A stretch of DNA of 64,000 nt from Sideroxyarcus emersonii (GCF_021654335.1 NZ_AP023423.1:528001-592000), one strand, 5' to 3'; shown: positions 43,529-52,942, counted from the first letter of the stretch. Notes: generated by a model not told the origin, from the sequence alone. Made by a program: numbers and translations.

Positions 43529-45334
43529 CTAGCCAACTAGACGTCCTCCACGGGTAGAGTTCCGCCCTGGCTTGAGAAATTCCAGTTCTCGTGCGGGTCC
43601 AGCCCAATCCTTGGAAATTTGATACTCCATAAGAATTTCCATGATCGTGCCGGGGCTGAAGATGCGAGTTGGCGTTACAAACGAGAAGTATTGAAGCACC
43701 AGAAGGCCCTGATGGTGTTCGATTCCAGAAGCACCTAGCACGCTACGCTCTGACGCACCGACTGCTCCTGCACACAACTTCGCCCAAAGCATTCGCCTTG
43801 CATAGAAATGCCAGTCGGACTCCTTGAGAAGTTCTAACTGCTGCCGTGCCAACGGATATCTTGCTGGATCCGGCATGTTCGTGCGACTCCAACCCGCTTC
43901 GCGCATCAGGAAGTTGCGGGTGATTTTCTTTGGCATGTCGGTTGAGTTGTATAGAACAACTGCAGTGCTGGCGAAATTCCGTGCCCACCGCAAGTCATCG
44001 GGATGTTGCGTCACTATCAACGACGCAGGCTTTATACCATCCTTTGAATTTCTGTTATCAAGAATGGCTTTTAGCCAGACAAACCCGTCATCGTTGTCCC
44101 GCAGCAGCTTCTTCATCAAACTGGAGTATGTTTTCCACAGATCATCCATAGCCCAATTCGGGTGCTGGCGGAGAATTTCCTCGATTCGAGTACGGGAGGT
44201 TTTGCGCTCTGACGCAAATTCATGGGATGACTCTTGGGCTTCGATACGTGGAATAGCCGCCGAGCCAATATCTTGTGTCGCAGGTATGGCGATGGTCTCG
44301 ATTGCAGTGGCTGGCGCTGGCTGCTGCGGAGAAGGTTTCGTGGCAAACTCCCAGAATGCTGCCGCACTACCAAAAAGAAATTGGGATAGAGCCAAGTGCC
44401 GTGGCAGTGGGGCATCGAAAACGGTAGATTCTCCCGCAAGACGGAACCAATGTTGGTTCTTATTGAGGCGATAAGCTGAATCAATGCGACCTAACGTTTC
44501 TTTCCCAAAGTGTTTTTCAAGAGCCTCAACAATCTCCTTACGATTGATCGTGGATCCTCTCGAAAATCCCAACTCAACCAACCGAGCCTTATAGGCGGAC
44601 GCCAGTGTTGCGGCATCCAGAGGCACCGTGGGTGCAAGCAACATGTCTCGGGCGAATTGGGCATAACGCAACTCTGAAGCGCTTGCATCATGAACCGGTG
44701 TATAAAAGACGCCTTCGGTGAGGCTTAGCCCGCAACCTTCACAAGGCACCCATGGCGCAAGAATGAATTCATTCTTGCGCTCGAACGGACAGCCACAATT
44801 GGGACAACTCGAGAGCAGTCGGGCTTCGTGGCGCCAGCAGACCTGAACCCCCGGGATCTGGTGTGCCCTGTGAATGTAAGGCTGTTCCCATTCATCCGCG
44901 TCGCATCGCAGGCAATCGACACATAGATGTGTCTCTCCGCTTTCTCCAACGATCCTTTTGGGCATGTTGATGATTTGGTTTGCGATGGGTATCGCGTCAC
45001 CAGAAAGACTGAGACGCGCATTGCCGTACACTTCAAATAGAGGGAAGAGTGTCGTATCCCTTAGCAACCTCTCGACATTCTGGGTAGCATCTCCTGGAAG
45101 CTTGGCCGCGAATCGTTCGAGATATTTTGGAATCCAGTGTGTCAGACGGAATGGCGCCGAATCGTAGAGCTGTTGAAAGCTGACTCGGGTGGATAGATTG
45201 CCACTGTCATGGTGATATCTGGATACCTGCGAAATATGCAGTTCGTCTGGCAGAATCAGAGGGTAAAGAGATATCTGGCTTCCGTTCGTTTTCCCGGCAG
45301 ATTTTGTATCAATTTGTCGTTCGTTCAATGCCAC
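43529..45334 (-). CDS. tnsD: Tn7-like target selector TnsD
   Basis: This 601-residue protein has the TniQ N-terminal domain and several zinc-binding pairs: CVDCLRC (138-144), CWRH (166-169), CPNC (177-180) and CEGC (198-201). A long C-terminal part fits the DNA-recognition region of TnsD. In Tn7, TnsD binds a fixed chromosomal site and recruits TnsC. It is last in tnsA-B-C-D, separated from tnsC by 153 bp containing a strong hairpin. The target cannot be read from the sequence; glmS is not in this window. Confidence 0.85.
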   Translation of the reverse strand: MALNERQIDTKSAGKTNGSQISLYPLILPDELHISQVSRYHHDSGNLSTRVSFQQLYDSAPFRLTHWIPKYLERFAAKLPGDATQNVERLLRDTTLFPLFEVYGNARLSLSGDAIPIANQIINMPKRIVGESGETHLCVDCLRCDADEWEQPYIHRAHQIPGVQVCWRHEARLLSSCPNCGCPFERKNEFILAPWVPCEGCGLSLTEGVFYTPVHDASASELRYAQFARDMLLAPTVPLDAATLASAYKARLVELGFSRGSTINRKEIVEALEKHFGKETLGRIDSAYRLNKNQHWFRLAGESTVFDAPLPRHLALSQFLFGSAAAFWEFATKPSPQQPAPATAIETIAIPATQDIGSAAIPRIEAQESSHEFASERKTSRTRIEEILRQHPNWAMDDLWKTYSSLMKKLLRDNDDGFVWLKAILDNRNSKDGIKPASLIVTQHPDDLRWARNFASTAVVLYNSTDMPKKITRNFLMREAGWSRTNMPDPARYPLARQQLELLKESDWHFYARRMLWAKLCAGAVGASERSVLGASGIEHHQGLLVLQYFSFVTPTRIFSPGTIMEILMEYQISKDWAGPARELEFLKPGRNSTRGGRLVG

Positions 45335-45380
45335 TCAATTACTTCCTGACTTCAAGTTGGAAAAGAATCGTGAATATTCA

Positions 45381-45421
45381 GCCTCTGGGACACAATGGAT
45401 TCCATCCTGTGTCCCAGAGGC
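45381..45421 (-). other. Long perfect hairpin between tnsC and tnsD
   Basis: GCCTCTGGGACACA (45381-45394) pairs without mismatch with TGTGTCCCAGAGGC (45408-45421). The 13-base loop itself contains ATGGA-T-TCCAT. No T-run follows on the minus strand, so it is not a classical terminator. It could attenuate tnsD, stabilise the tnsABC message, or be a protein-binding site. Confidence 0.75.
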
Positions 45422-45487
45422 CTCAGTCCTGCAAAGGCCAGAGCCAATGTGTTATTGATCCTTTCTTCTGCGGTTAGCATCTCCATT

Positions 45488-46948
45488 TCATCCTTCCATC
45501 AATCCGGCTCGTCTCGCGAGTTCCCGGAGATCTGCATTGGAGCCGATTTTTTTTAGCAGTTCAGCCGTAGCTTGCGCTGCATCGTTCTGCTTTTTGAGTT
45601 CCGGACTGGGGGCCTGGGCGGAAGCATTTTCAGCAGCCTTATGATTGGCCGCCAAAAGACGCTCAATACGTTCGGCCAGAAGTTCGCTGTTGTCTGGTCG
45701 AAGCAATGCATCCAATTGCTCCTTTGGAGGAAGCAGGTCCTCGAACTTCTCCAGACGGTTCTTTTTCCCGGAACGCAATGCAGCAAGGGCTTGGTGCATG
45801 GGAATGAACTGTCGGTCATAGACGTCCTTCAGAACCTTGCTGTCGACCGTATCTAGGTTGTGGCGGATTGCATAAACTTGGGCAGCGCGATGCAGGGCAA
45901 TGAAGATCGCCATGATGCCCTGGGATAGATTGAATATCTGTTTACGCAGTTCATCCGTCAGCGGGGCTGGTTTCTTCACCCACTGAAATTTCTTCCAGAC
46001 CACTTCTACGACCAGTTTGTCCCACACTACATCATCGAACCTGGATGGCAGCGCCAGATCGAAATACCCGCCGCTGCATACACGGCGCGCATTGCGGGCG
46101 ACCTTGGAAAACAGCCTGACAGCGGCATAGGTTCCGCTGAAAACGATGGGTACTTTACATACGTTGGCGATCTTGAGAAAGAAGCTCAAGGCGAGCTCAG
46201 CCTCATGGTCGCCTCGCAGCAACAGGCACTGAATTTCGTCGACGAACAGTACACCCAGATGGTGGGTGGCGAACACTTGCGCCAGATTGCCAATCATCGT
46301 GTCGCGGGTCCGCGTGCCCTTGTCATATTGCTGCCGGTAATCTGTACCTAGTGCGTCATCGACAGCTCCAAACATGGACAGGATCAACCCCCTGAGGCTG
46401 GCATCGAAGCTTGCGTTGACGCCGATCCAAACCAATTGCTTGACGGCAAACGACTCACCCTTGTAGTCGGTGTGGATGATAACTTGCGAATACATCTCCA
46501 GCAGAGATTCAATGAGGGTAGTCTTGCCATTTCCGCTCACTGCTGTAGTCATGATTGCAGGCACGCTTTTGGACCTCACTTGATACTCCTCAAGTGGTTC
46601 GCTCATGGTCTTCTTGATCTTGCAGTGCAGACGACGCCACTCGCGGTTGAAAGGGTTCCGTGCGGCATAGCCACGACGGATCAGAACCGAAAGGGCGACT
46701 TCGACGTCGAATGCAAGCGGCAGAGGAATGACCAGGTCCTCGATGGCGGAAACGCAATGAATACGCTCGTGTGGCGGAAGAGCTAGTTCGAGTGCGGTGC
46801 CAACATCTGGTATGTAACGCAGTTCCTTCGTTACATAATCTTCGCTGAAGATATTGGGGAGGGCCTCGATCAAGGGATTACCGGCATAGGCGGCTGGTGC
46901 AGCAATCGAATGATACTCGGCCGTGATTTGTTTAAGTGGTTTAGTCAT
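45488..46948 (-). CDS. tnsC: Tn7-like AAA+ regulator TnsC
   Basis: This 486-residue ATPase has Walker A SGNGKTT (138-144) and Walker B LGVLFVDEIQ with Asp237-Glu238. HCVSAIEDL and the region after residue 240 fit the TniB/TnsC family. TnsC links the target selector to the TnsAB transposase and checks for target immunity. The first 8 bp overlap tnsB, so the genes are translated together. The length is near that of Tn7 TnsC (555) but shorter at the C-terminus. Confidence 0.92.
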   Translation of the reverse strand: MTKPLKQITAEYHSIAAPAAYAGNPLIEALPNIFSEDYVTKELRYIPDVGTALELALPPHERIHCVSAIEDLVIPLPLAFDVEVALSVLIRRGYAARNPFNREWRRLHCKIKKTMSEPLEEYQVRSKSVPAIMTTAVSGNGKTTLIESLLEMYSQVIIHTDYKGESFAVKQLVWIGVNASFDASLRGLILSMFGAVDDALGTDYRQQYDKGTRTRDTMIGNLAQVFATHHLGVLFVDEIQCLLLRGDHEAELALSFFLKIANVCKVPIVFSGTYAAVRLFSKVARNARRVCSGGYFDLALPSRFDDVVWDKLVVEVVWKKFQWVKKPAPLTDELRKQIFNLSQGIMAIFIALHRAAQVYAIRHNLDTVDSKVLKDVYDRQFIPMHQALAALRSGKKNRLEKFEDLLPPKEQLDALLRPDNSELLAERIERLLAANHKAAENASAQAPSPELKKQNDAAQATAELLKKIGSNADLRELARRAGLMEG

Positions 46949-49250
46949 GATCGATCAACTCCTCAGTTTGAGCCAAGAGCTTGGATAGCAGGTCGGGCGG
47001 TGCGTCGGAACCGTCTGAATCTTCGGCAACGACATACTCATCGACATCCCGGCGATTGCGTTGGACAGCTTCCCTTACGCGTTCCACCTCTGCCTCGAAT
47101 GCTCGTTTGTCCTTGATGTCAGACAGGTGCTCGGCCTTCGATGCGGGAGGAATTGCCTGATCTCGTGCTTCGGCGGCCTTTTTGATCTCCTCGTCCCGGA
47201 AGCGATTGTGGGCAACCCGGTCCAGAAGGCGAATGTCAGCGTCGTCTTCCCGTACCAAATCTCGGTACACCATGCAGTCAAAAATCTCCTCCAGGCGGGC
47301 ATGTTCCGGAATTTTTGAGGGAACGGTTACTGTAAGGGTTTCGTAATTCCCGGTCGTGTCATTCAGGCAAAAGATGCGGCGCGGATCATTGGGGTGGTAT
47401 TTGATCTTGAGTTTCTTGTTGCCAAACGTCCGGACAAACTCTTGCCATTGTTGCTTGTCCACCATGTGGCCCCTGTAGGCGTGCCCGGCAAAGTGCACAC
47501 CAGCTTCTCGAACAGATACGTTGGCGCTGGGAAGCAGGGCGGTGTATAGGGTGTCCTGATCCCACTGGGGTGGAGACCCGTGAAGATTGTCGAGGCCATA
47601 GTTCCACAGGTTGATTGGCGTTGCCTTGATTTCCAGTCCACTCAAGGGACCGACTAGGCGATCACTAACATCAGTAGTTTTGTTGAACGTGAGAATGGCG
47701 TGAACCAGGATGCGGGTAAAGCGGTGAAGGGTGAGGGTAGCGTCCAGCCTGCAATCCCTTTGGCCACGTTCACGTGCCCGGGAGAGCACTGCACCCGGCA
47801 TCCACTTCACGGTCAGATCGCGAAGCCAGTGAAACAGGGTCTCGATCGGTCCCTTTTTGTCAGGGCGGAATGGAGGGCAGGGACTCAGGTTTAACCTGAG
47901 GTCATGGGCGCTGTCAGTGCTGGGAATCGAAAGTTGCTCGCCGCGATCATGTACGATGTCCAAACATCCATGAGCGCATGGCCAGTCTGAATCGGTCATT
48001 TTAAATCCCAATGATCTCAGGAACTCTCCCTTGGGAGAAAAGGCATTGAACAGTGCCAGTCGTGCCGTGTGCCAACTGGGGCCTTCAAGCGCGACATGTA
48101 CGCCGACTATCATTCCGCTCCAGACGTCCCTCACCAGATAGACAACAGGTCTGCCGATAATCCAAAAGGGGTTGAACGAGCTGACGAGGTACACATCCGC
48201 CACTGTGGAGTCGATCATGTAGGCCTGCGCAGGGCCGAACAACCTGTCAAACGCCTTGCCTAGAATGGCACGCTTGGTCTGCTCCCAAGTGATAGCTGGA
48301 ATCATCTGCTTGAGCAGTTCCACCGGGGTGTATTTTTTTTTTACGTAATAGCGAAACGTTTCAAGGGACGGACGCTTCTCAAGTAACGTTTTGCTGGGCT
48401 CATAGACTCCTTGTTCGTTCTCACACCAGCCGTCCGTGAAGTGATCCTCGATCATTTTGTGATAGGCGTGTTCATACTTGCCGAGGCTGCCACCGTACAG
48501 GTCCCATGCCAGCCAGATTAGTGCCCTATCATCCGGACCTGTATTCACTCCGATTCGTTCTGGCGCGTGGCCTGTCTTGATGCGTTTTGGAGTCCTGCCG
48601 CGCTTCCTCAGACCCGGATTGCGGTATTTCCCCGGGGCACCACAATTTGCATTGTCCGAGATTAACGCTGACTCTTTGCACTCATAGAGCCAGAGCCGAT
48701 AGACGATTTGGTAGACCGTATAACGCGTTAGCTTTTTCTGATCCTGCGATAGTGTCTTATTGTGGTGCTCCACGGTCCGCGCGACATAGCGCCCCAACTC
48801 GCCACTCTCGAATATGCGGATGAGATCCTTTTCATGCAGGAAGTCGTCAGTGAATCCCTTGCGGCGTCCCTTAACCTTCTTTTCGGCGGCGGAAAGCTCA
48901 TGTTCTTTCTTGTTCAGGCGCTTCGGAACGAAAGCGCGCGTTTTGACGATCAGGCGTTTGCTGAACACATCCTCAAGAACTGAGAGGCTGACACGTGTAG
49001 GACGGTGAAGCTTTAGCTTCACACGCTTGTTGCCGGTGCTGACTTCGGATTCCGGCAATCGATCAGGAAATCTCAGGACAAATGCACAATCGCTGACGCG
49101 ATTGGCCCAGACGATTCTGTATAGGCCGGGATCGATTGGTAGCTCAGTGGGTTTGATGACGTTGATGACATTATGACGGCCAAGTCTTTCCGTCATCGTA
49201 GTCGGTTGGAAATGATTTCCGTCCCTGAAGAATTTGTCATTTGCATTCAT
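46941..49250 (-). CDS. tnsB: Tn7-like DDE transposase TnsB
   Basis: This 769-residue transposase has an RNase H-type catalytic core with MIDSTVADVY (Asp347), DIVHDRGEQL (Asp435) and KKGPIETLFHW (Glu470). Upstream domains (residues about 130-330) are basic and would bind the transposon ends. TnsB cuts and joins the 3' strands. It overlaps tnsA by 4 bp and tnsC by 8 bp. The size is close to Tn7 TnsB (702). Confidence 0.93.
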   Translation of the reverse strand: MNANDKFFRDGNHFQPTTMTERLGRHNVINVIKPTELPIDPGLYRIVWANRVSDCAFVLRFPDRLPESEVSTGNKRVKLKLHRPTRVSLSVLEDVFSKRLIVKTRAFVPKRLNKKEHELSAAEKKVKGRRKGFTDDFLHEKDLIRIFESGELGRYVARTVEHHNKTLSQDQKKLTRYTVYQIVYRLWLYECKESALISDNANCGAPGKYRNPGLRKRGRTPKRIKTGHAPERIGVNTGPDDRALIWLAWDLYGGSLGKYEHAYHKMIEDHFTDGWCENEQGVYEPSKTLLEKRPSLETFRYYVKKKYTPVELLKQMIPAITWEQTKRAILGKAFDRLFGPAQAYMIDSTVADVYLVSSFNPFWIIGRPVVYLVRDVWSGMIVGVHVALEGPSWHTARLALFNAFSPKGEFLRSLGFKMTDSDWPCAHGCLDIVHDRGEQLSIPSTDSAHDLRLNLSPCPPFRPDKKGPIETLFHWLRDLTVKWMPGAVLSRARERGQRDCRLDATLTLHRFTRILVHAILTFNKTTDVSDRLVGPLSGLEIKATPINLWNYGLDNLHGSPPQWDQDTLYTALLPSANVSVREAGVHFAGHAYRGHMVDKQQWQEFVRTFGNKKLKIKYHPNDPRRIFCLNDTTGNYETLTVTVPSKIPEHARLEEIFDCMVYRDLVREDDADIRLLDRVAHNRFRDEEIKKAAEARDQAIPPASKAEHLSDIKDKRAFEAEVERVREAVQRNRRDVDEYVVAEDSDGSDAPPDLLSKLLAQTEELIDHD

Positions 49251-50221
49251 GGCAGCCTCCTTAATTTATTCAGAATGGACCAACTTGGGATGCTCATGGG
49301 CGAGCGTGTTTCACCATGAGGGAATGGCAACTGGAGATGTACTGGACGTGTGAGGTCCACAGGAATCAAGCCGCGCATGATCCCGAACTTCAGAAGTCGA
49401 ACAGCGGTGTGAAAATCAATTTCCATGGCGTGGCTGACCATTTCGACTTGCTCGATGCAGCGACCACGCCAAGGAGCGGCTTTCCATGCAGACAGGAACT
49501 TGTTCAGTAACTCAACATCACGTTCAGAGAAGCGCTGGATAGCGCCGCTCAAGGCCCACTCCAGGTTGAGATACACCTGCTGATTGACCATTCGGTCGGT
49601 CGCCAGGAGCCAGGGAATGCCAAGGGACGTCCAGTACGCTCTTTCCAGCCTGAGAATCCGGAATATCTTTTTACGCCGTCGGACGCGCTTTTCCTTGGAA
49701 GGCTCCCTATTGGGATCCCCTCGCATGTCTTTCCAGTACTTGATCGAAACCGCGACAAGGAAAGGAGCCTTACGCGGAAGTTCAACTGTCAGCACCTGAT
49801 CTGTCGAATAAATGAACGGCACTTTAAGGCCCACGTATTTCGCATGGCGAAACTTCAACTCCTGCGCAATGGCCACCGTGCCAGGGCTGTCCAGCCAAAG
49901 ATCATGAGATGCGGCCGTCTTAGAATCCAGGATTTCCAGCATCGGATGGGGATGGGTGGCCGTCCACAGTGGATAGTTCTCGCGAATATCCGTGATGCAG
50001 GGCTGAGCCATATTTGGGACGCAATGGGCTCGCTCTAGGTTGGACACCAGGTGATGTTGCCGATTGATGAAGGGGTCAAACAGGATGTGGGACTGTCCGT
50101 GGGACGAATAGTCTTGTTTGGTGACTTGGATCCACGAGCGGTAATTCTTGCCAATGCCCTGGCCACGGCCATCCTTGAGCCAATTGACCAAGCGTGTTTC
50201 TGTAATCGCAGCGCGATGCAT
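49247..50221 (-). CDS. tnsA: Tn7-like endonuclease TnsA
   Basis: This 324-residue protein has the TnsA nuclease motifs CITDIRENYPLW (Glu81), STDQVLTVEL (Asp141) and VSIKYW (Lys161), matching E63, D114 and K132 of Tn7 TnsA. It cuts the 5' strands, so the element should move by cut-and-paste. I take ATG 50221 as start because GGAGGGAGAT stands directly upstream; an earlier ATG at 50356 would add 45 residues without family support. Confidence 0.92.
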   Translation of the reverse strand: MHRAAITETRLVNWLKDGRGQGIGKNYRSWIQVTKQDYSSHGQSHILFDPFINRQHHLVSNLERAHCVPNMAQPCITDIRENYPLWTATHPHPMLEILDSKTAASHDLWLDSPGTVAIAQELKFRHAKYVGLKVPFIYSTDQVLTVELPRKAPFLVAVSIKYWKDMRGDPNREPSKEKRVRRRKKIFRILRLERAYWTSLGIPWLLATDRMVNQQVYLNLEWALSGAIQRFSERDVELLNKFLSAWKAAPWRGRCIEQVEMVSHAMEIDFHTAVRLLKFGIMRGLIPVDLTRPVHLQLPFPHGETRSPMSIPSWSILNKLRRLP

Positions 50222-50523
50222 ATCTCCCTCCGAAGTGTTTAGCTCCAACGAACATGCGGATATCCGGGTGCCGGCAAATTGCTGGCGCGGAATTGGCGCA
50301 TCCGCGATGTTCATGGGGTCTGGATTAGGGACAGGAGTCCCCTTGACCTCGGGCACAAAGAGAGAGATACTTTTAATGTCCTTTCAGTATGTCGTCCTGT
50401 TAGCGCAGGGCGTCTCTCGAGTGACCAAGGCCGTAGCCATGAAAATGGGTGCGGCTTTTGTTTTTAGTCCATGATGTTTTCCTTTCTAGGCAATTGGCGG
50501 GTGGCAATGGATCGCAGCGCTAT

Positions 50524-50901
50524 TCAGCTAACGACCTCCCGAATTGTTGTTCGCAATCCCTTGATGAACCTTGCGGGCAATTGGTTTGCATGAAGCCTGA
50601 TGTCACGTATGAGCGCCTGTATATCTGGAGATAACTCTGATTCTCCGTAGACAAGCCCCCTCAAGACTGAAGACTGTTGTAAGAGCTCATATGCTTCAGT
50701 CTCACAAAACTCAAGCGCAGAGAGGATCTTTTCCATTCTGCTGGTAGGAGGTGGCGTACCCCGTCCGTTTTCGATTTCGCAGTAATAGCTGACCGAAATC
50801 CCGGACTTTGTCGCAATTTCGGCTAGTGTCTTATCGAGTTCAAGGCGACGGCGCTTAAGCCGTTGACTCAAGGCTATCTGGATTTCTGTTTGATTGGCCA
50901 C
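50524..50901 (-). CDS. XRE-family transcriptional regulator
   Basis: This 125-residue protein has an N-terminal Cro/CI-type helix-turn-helix (ALSQRLKRRRLELDKTLAEIATKSGISVSYYCEIENGRG, residues 10-48), followed by a helical dimerisation part. It is encoded 303 bp upstream of the tnsA start in the same direction and divergent from the next gene with 156 bp between starts. It is a good candidate for control of the tns operon or of the divergent gene. It may mark the right part of the transposon. Confidence 0.85.
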   Translation of the reverse strand: MANQTEIQIALSQRLKRRRLELDKTLAEIATKSGISVSYYCEIENGRGTPPPTSRMEKILSALEFCETEAYELLQQSSVLRGLVYGESELSPDIQALIRDIRLHANQLPARFIKGLRTTIREVVS

Positions 50902-51057
50902 GACAGTTCCTTTTTCTGTTGAAAATGCATTCCGTCGCCAGCATAGTTCGGTTCTTTGGGGTACGGTAGGAAGTATCTGGGCAATTTGGGCGAGGGATAT
51001 TTCCGAAGTGAGTGTCGGCTCTATTGGATACGGATTAAAGAAGCAGGAGGGCTACAG

Positions 51058-52194
51058 GTGGACATTGCGATGCTACGCATGAAGGTGGCCGTTAATCATT
51101 TCAAACACCTATTGTTGGGGGATCTGCATGTTGCCGCCGTTCACCAGGAAACGGAGGTATTTAAGAAGCTTGCCCCGAGATGCAGGGATGTCAATATCGC
51201 GGAAAAGACATGGAAGTCATGGTTTGAAGAACCTCAAATAATCCCTCGATTAAAGACTATCCGAACTCTGGATGCGCTCGCTTCTTGCGCCATTCGCGTT
51301 GTGTCCGAGAGGGATGGCGAAGAGAAAGCGCTGCCATCCGGATTCTTTGGACAGTTGGTTCATGGCGGTCTGGTTAAAAGGATGATGCAAGCTTCCAAAT
51401 CCAAACATCCATTGATTGCGTTAAGAGACAGGGCGGAGAGTTACAAACCAATCTCCCCATTACATCTGCACCTTGATGCGATCGAGGTGGATGCACTTTC
51501 CGAAGGCTATGGTGATATCTCATGGGAAACGGTTAAGCGTGTTGGTGCTGAAAGAATTCTCAGTATATTGGCCGAACGATGGGGGCCTCGACATGGCACA
51601 GCCTATTTGGAGTTTTCCTCTGACTTAAGCTTGGATTGGGAAGCGGCCGACGCTGATAGGCGCGCCGAAATTCGCAAGGGTTATGCGCGCTTCAAGCCAG
51701 ATCTATTTGAGAATGCATTAAATCAAGTTCCTCATCCTGCTTGGGCCAGAACTGGTATAGGCGCTGATGTGTCTTCAACGCATATTTACAAGGCTCTATT
51801 TTCATTGGCGGCAGATACACGATTCTTGAAAGCGGATCGGCTGGTTACTTGGTCGCTTGACCTGGCAACTGCCGCTCTAGCGATGCATGCCTTAGCTTGG
51901 TCTGATCGATATACAACCTTTGATGATTTAATGCCTGACGAACTGATCTATTGGATAGCGTTCGAGGAAATTTTTTTCACCTCAGAACCGTTGGACGCAA
52001 GCAATACTGAAATAGTTAGAGCAATTTCGCAACTTGATGCTGAATGGACCGAGGAAACATTTTCAATATTCAACCGCGCAAGAGAAATATACCAGTGTCA
52101 ATTGGCTGAACTCGGTCTAACCGCAAATGAGGTCTTAGGTACTGCCATGCTGGCAGTTGAAGCGCACCCACTGAGATACGTAATGAAGGAATAA
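51058..52194 (+). CDS. Protein of unknown function next to the Tn7-like core
   Basis: I do not recognise this 378-residue soluble protein. I place the start at GTG 51058 because AGGAGGG stands six bases upstream; an ATG at 50956 would add 34 residues. It has HFKHLLLGDLHVAAVHQETE near the start, HLHLDAIEVDALSEGYGDISW in the middle and a helical C-terminus, with no membrane segment or clear catalytic motif. It is divergent from the XRE gene and ends in two hairpins. It could be transposon cargo or the first gene of the flanking chromosome. Confidence 0.68.
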   Translation: MDIAMLRMKVAVNHFKHLLLGDLHVAAVHQETEVFKKLAPRCRDVNIAEKTWKSWFEEPQIIPRLKTIRTLDALASCAIRVVSERDGEEKALPSGFFGQLVHGGLVKRMMQASKSKHPLIALRDRAESYKPISPLHLHLDAIEVDALSEGYGDISWETVKRVGAERILSILAERWGPRHGTAYLEFSSDLSLDWEAADADRRAEIRKGYARFKPDLFENALNQVPHPAWARTGIGADVSSTHIYKALFSLAADTRFLKADRLVTWSLDLATAALAMHALAWSDRYTTFDDLMPDELIYWIAFEEIFFTSEPLDASNTEIVRAISQLDAEWTEETFSIFNRAREIYQCQLAELGLTANEVLGTAMLAVEAHPLRYVMKE

Positions 52195-52197
52195 ATG

Positions 52198-52257
52198 GTG
52201 AGCAATAAAAAATGCTCACTTCAAAGCCCGCCTGAGTAGACTGAGGTCGCTTTTTTT
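52198..52257 (+). terminator. Two hairpins ending the unknown gene
   Basis: GTGAGCA (52198-52204) pairs with TGCTCAC (52213-52219) just after the stop codon. A second bulged stem between about 52224 and 52250 (centre CCTGAGT-AG-ACTGAGG) is followed directly by seven T residues, so the second one looks like the real Rho-independent terminator. From there to 52445 I see no gene, only three copies of TGCAGTT or its complement. Confidence 0.7.
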
Positions 52258-52445
52258 ATTTAGTCTTGGGGAGCATCGTCCCCGACTGCCTTTGGCAAAG
52301 GAATAACGGATAGCCCCCTCGTCCATATAAAAGAGGACCCACCTGGTTGCAGTTGGTTATCTTTACCGTTTTTAATAGAGACGTTGAGTCTGAACTGCAA
52401 GTGGCGGAGCGGCTTCGGAGAGGGTATGCAGTTTTGACTTCGGCT

Positions 52446-52931
52446 TCACTGTTCCAGAGGTTTTGTCGACTGAATAAATGGGTTGTCAAACAAGCGATCA
52501 TGCTCATTAAACATTTCTGACAACCTTCTGTAGAGTTGGCGATAGGCTTCAGCAGTTTTACCTTGGGCGTCAAGCGAAGCACACTCACTAATGATCGTAT
52601 CCAACGCATGCAAAATTTCTCTGTGTGCTTGCTGATGAGTGCGAAAGTCTTCATGTTCTTCTGTAACGCTACCCTGCCTCAACATGACGGATTCTTCGTG
52701 AGTGAAATGATTGAAGGAGATATCGATAATATTGAGGAAGAACGAAGCTAATCTCCCTCGGCACGTGCCCAACTGTTCACGGGGGCAGCTTTGGCAATTT
52801 TGTTGATTGTTTAGGTTCCGACAAGTACTGCGAAGGTTCTCTAGGAAACGATGCAATCGTAAGTGTTCTTCCTCGATTAGCAAGTAGTCTTCGGGAGCGA
52901 GATTTCTTATTGCCTGAACATGAAGTGCCAT
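52446..52931 (-). CDS. Hemerythrin-like protein
   Basis: This 161-residue helical protein has the iron-ligand pattern of bacterial hemerythrins: EEHLRLHRFL near residue 22, FNHFTHEESVM near residue 77 and HQQAHREIL near residue 102. Unusually it has a Cys cluster CQSCPREQLGTC at residues 46-57, which may bind zinc or an Fe-S centre. Hemerythrins bind oxygen or sense redox. It follows the MarR gene by 11 bp in the same direction. Confidence 0.85.
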   Translation of the reverse strand: MALHVQAIRNLAPEDYLLIEEEHLRLHRFLENLRSTCRNLNNQQNCQSCPREQLGTCRGRLASFFLNIIDISFNHFTHEESVMLRQGSVTEEHEDFRTHQQAHREILHALDTIISECASLDAQGKTAEAYRQLYRRLSEMFNEHDRLFDNPFIQSTKPLEQ

Positions 52932-52942
52932 GATTCACCCCT

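Noticed and set aside
33360..52300. CRISPR-associated (RNA-guided) transposon
   Set aside because: A TniQ and TnsBC are present, but no Cas genes, no repeat-spacer array and a full TnsA and TnsD were seen, so it is a protein-guided Tn7-like element.
52340..52440. Three TGCAGTT/AACTGCA copies as TnsB sites at the right end
   Set aside because: The spacing is irregular, orientation is mixed, and the motif does not occur in the candidate left end.
52256..52654. 132-codon minus-strand frame downstream of and overlapping the hemerythrin gene
   Set aside because: It overlaps the hemerythrin coding region in another frame, has no start context, and shows no recognisable motif.
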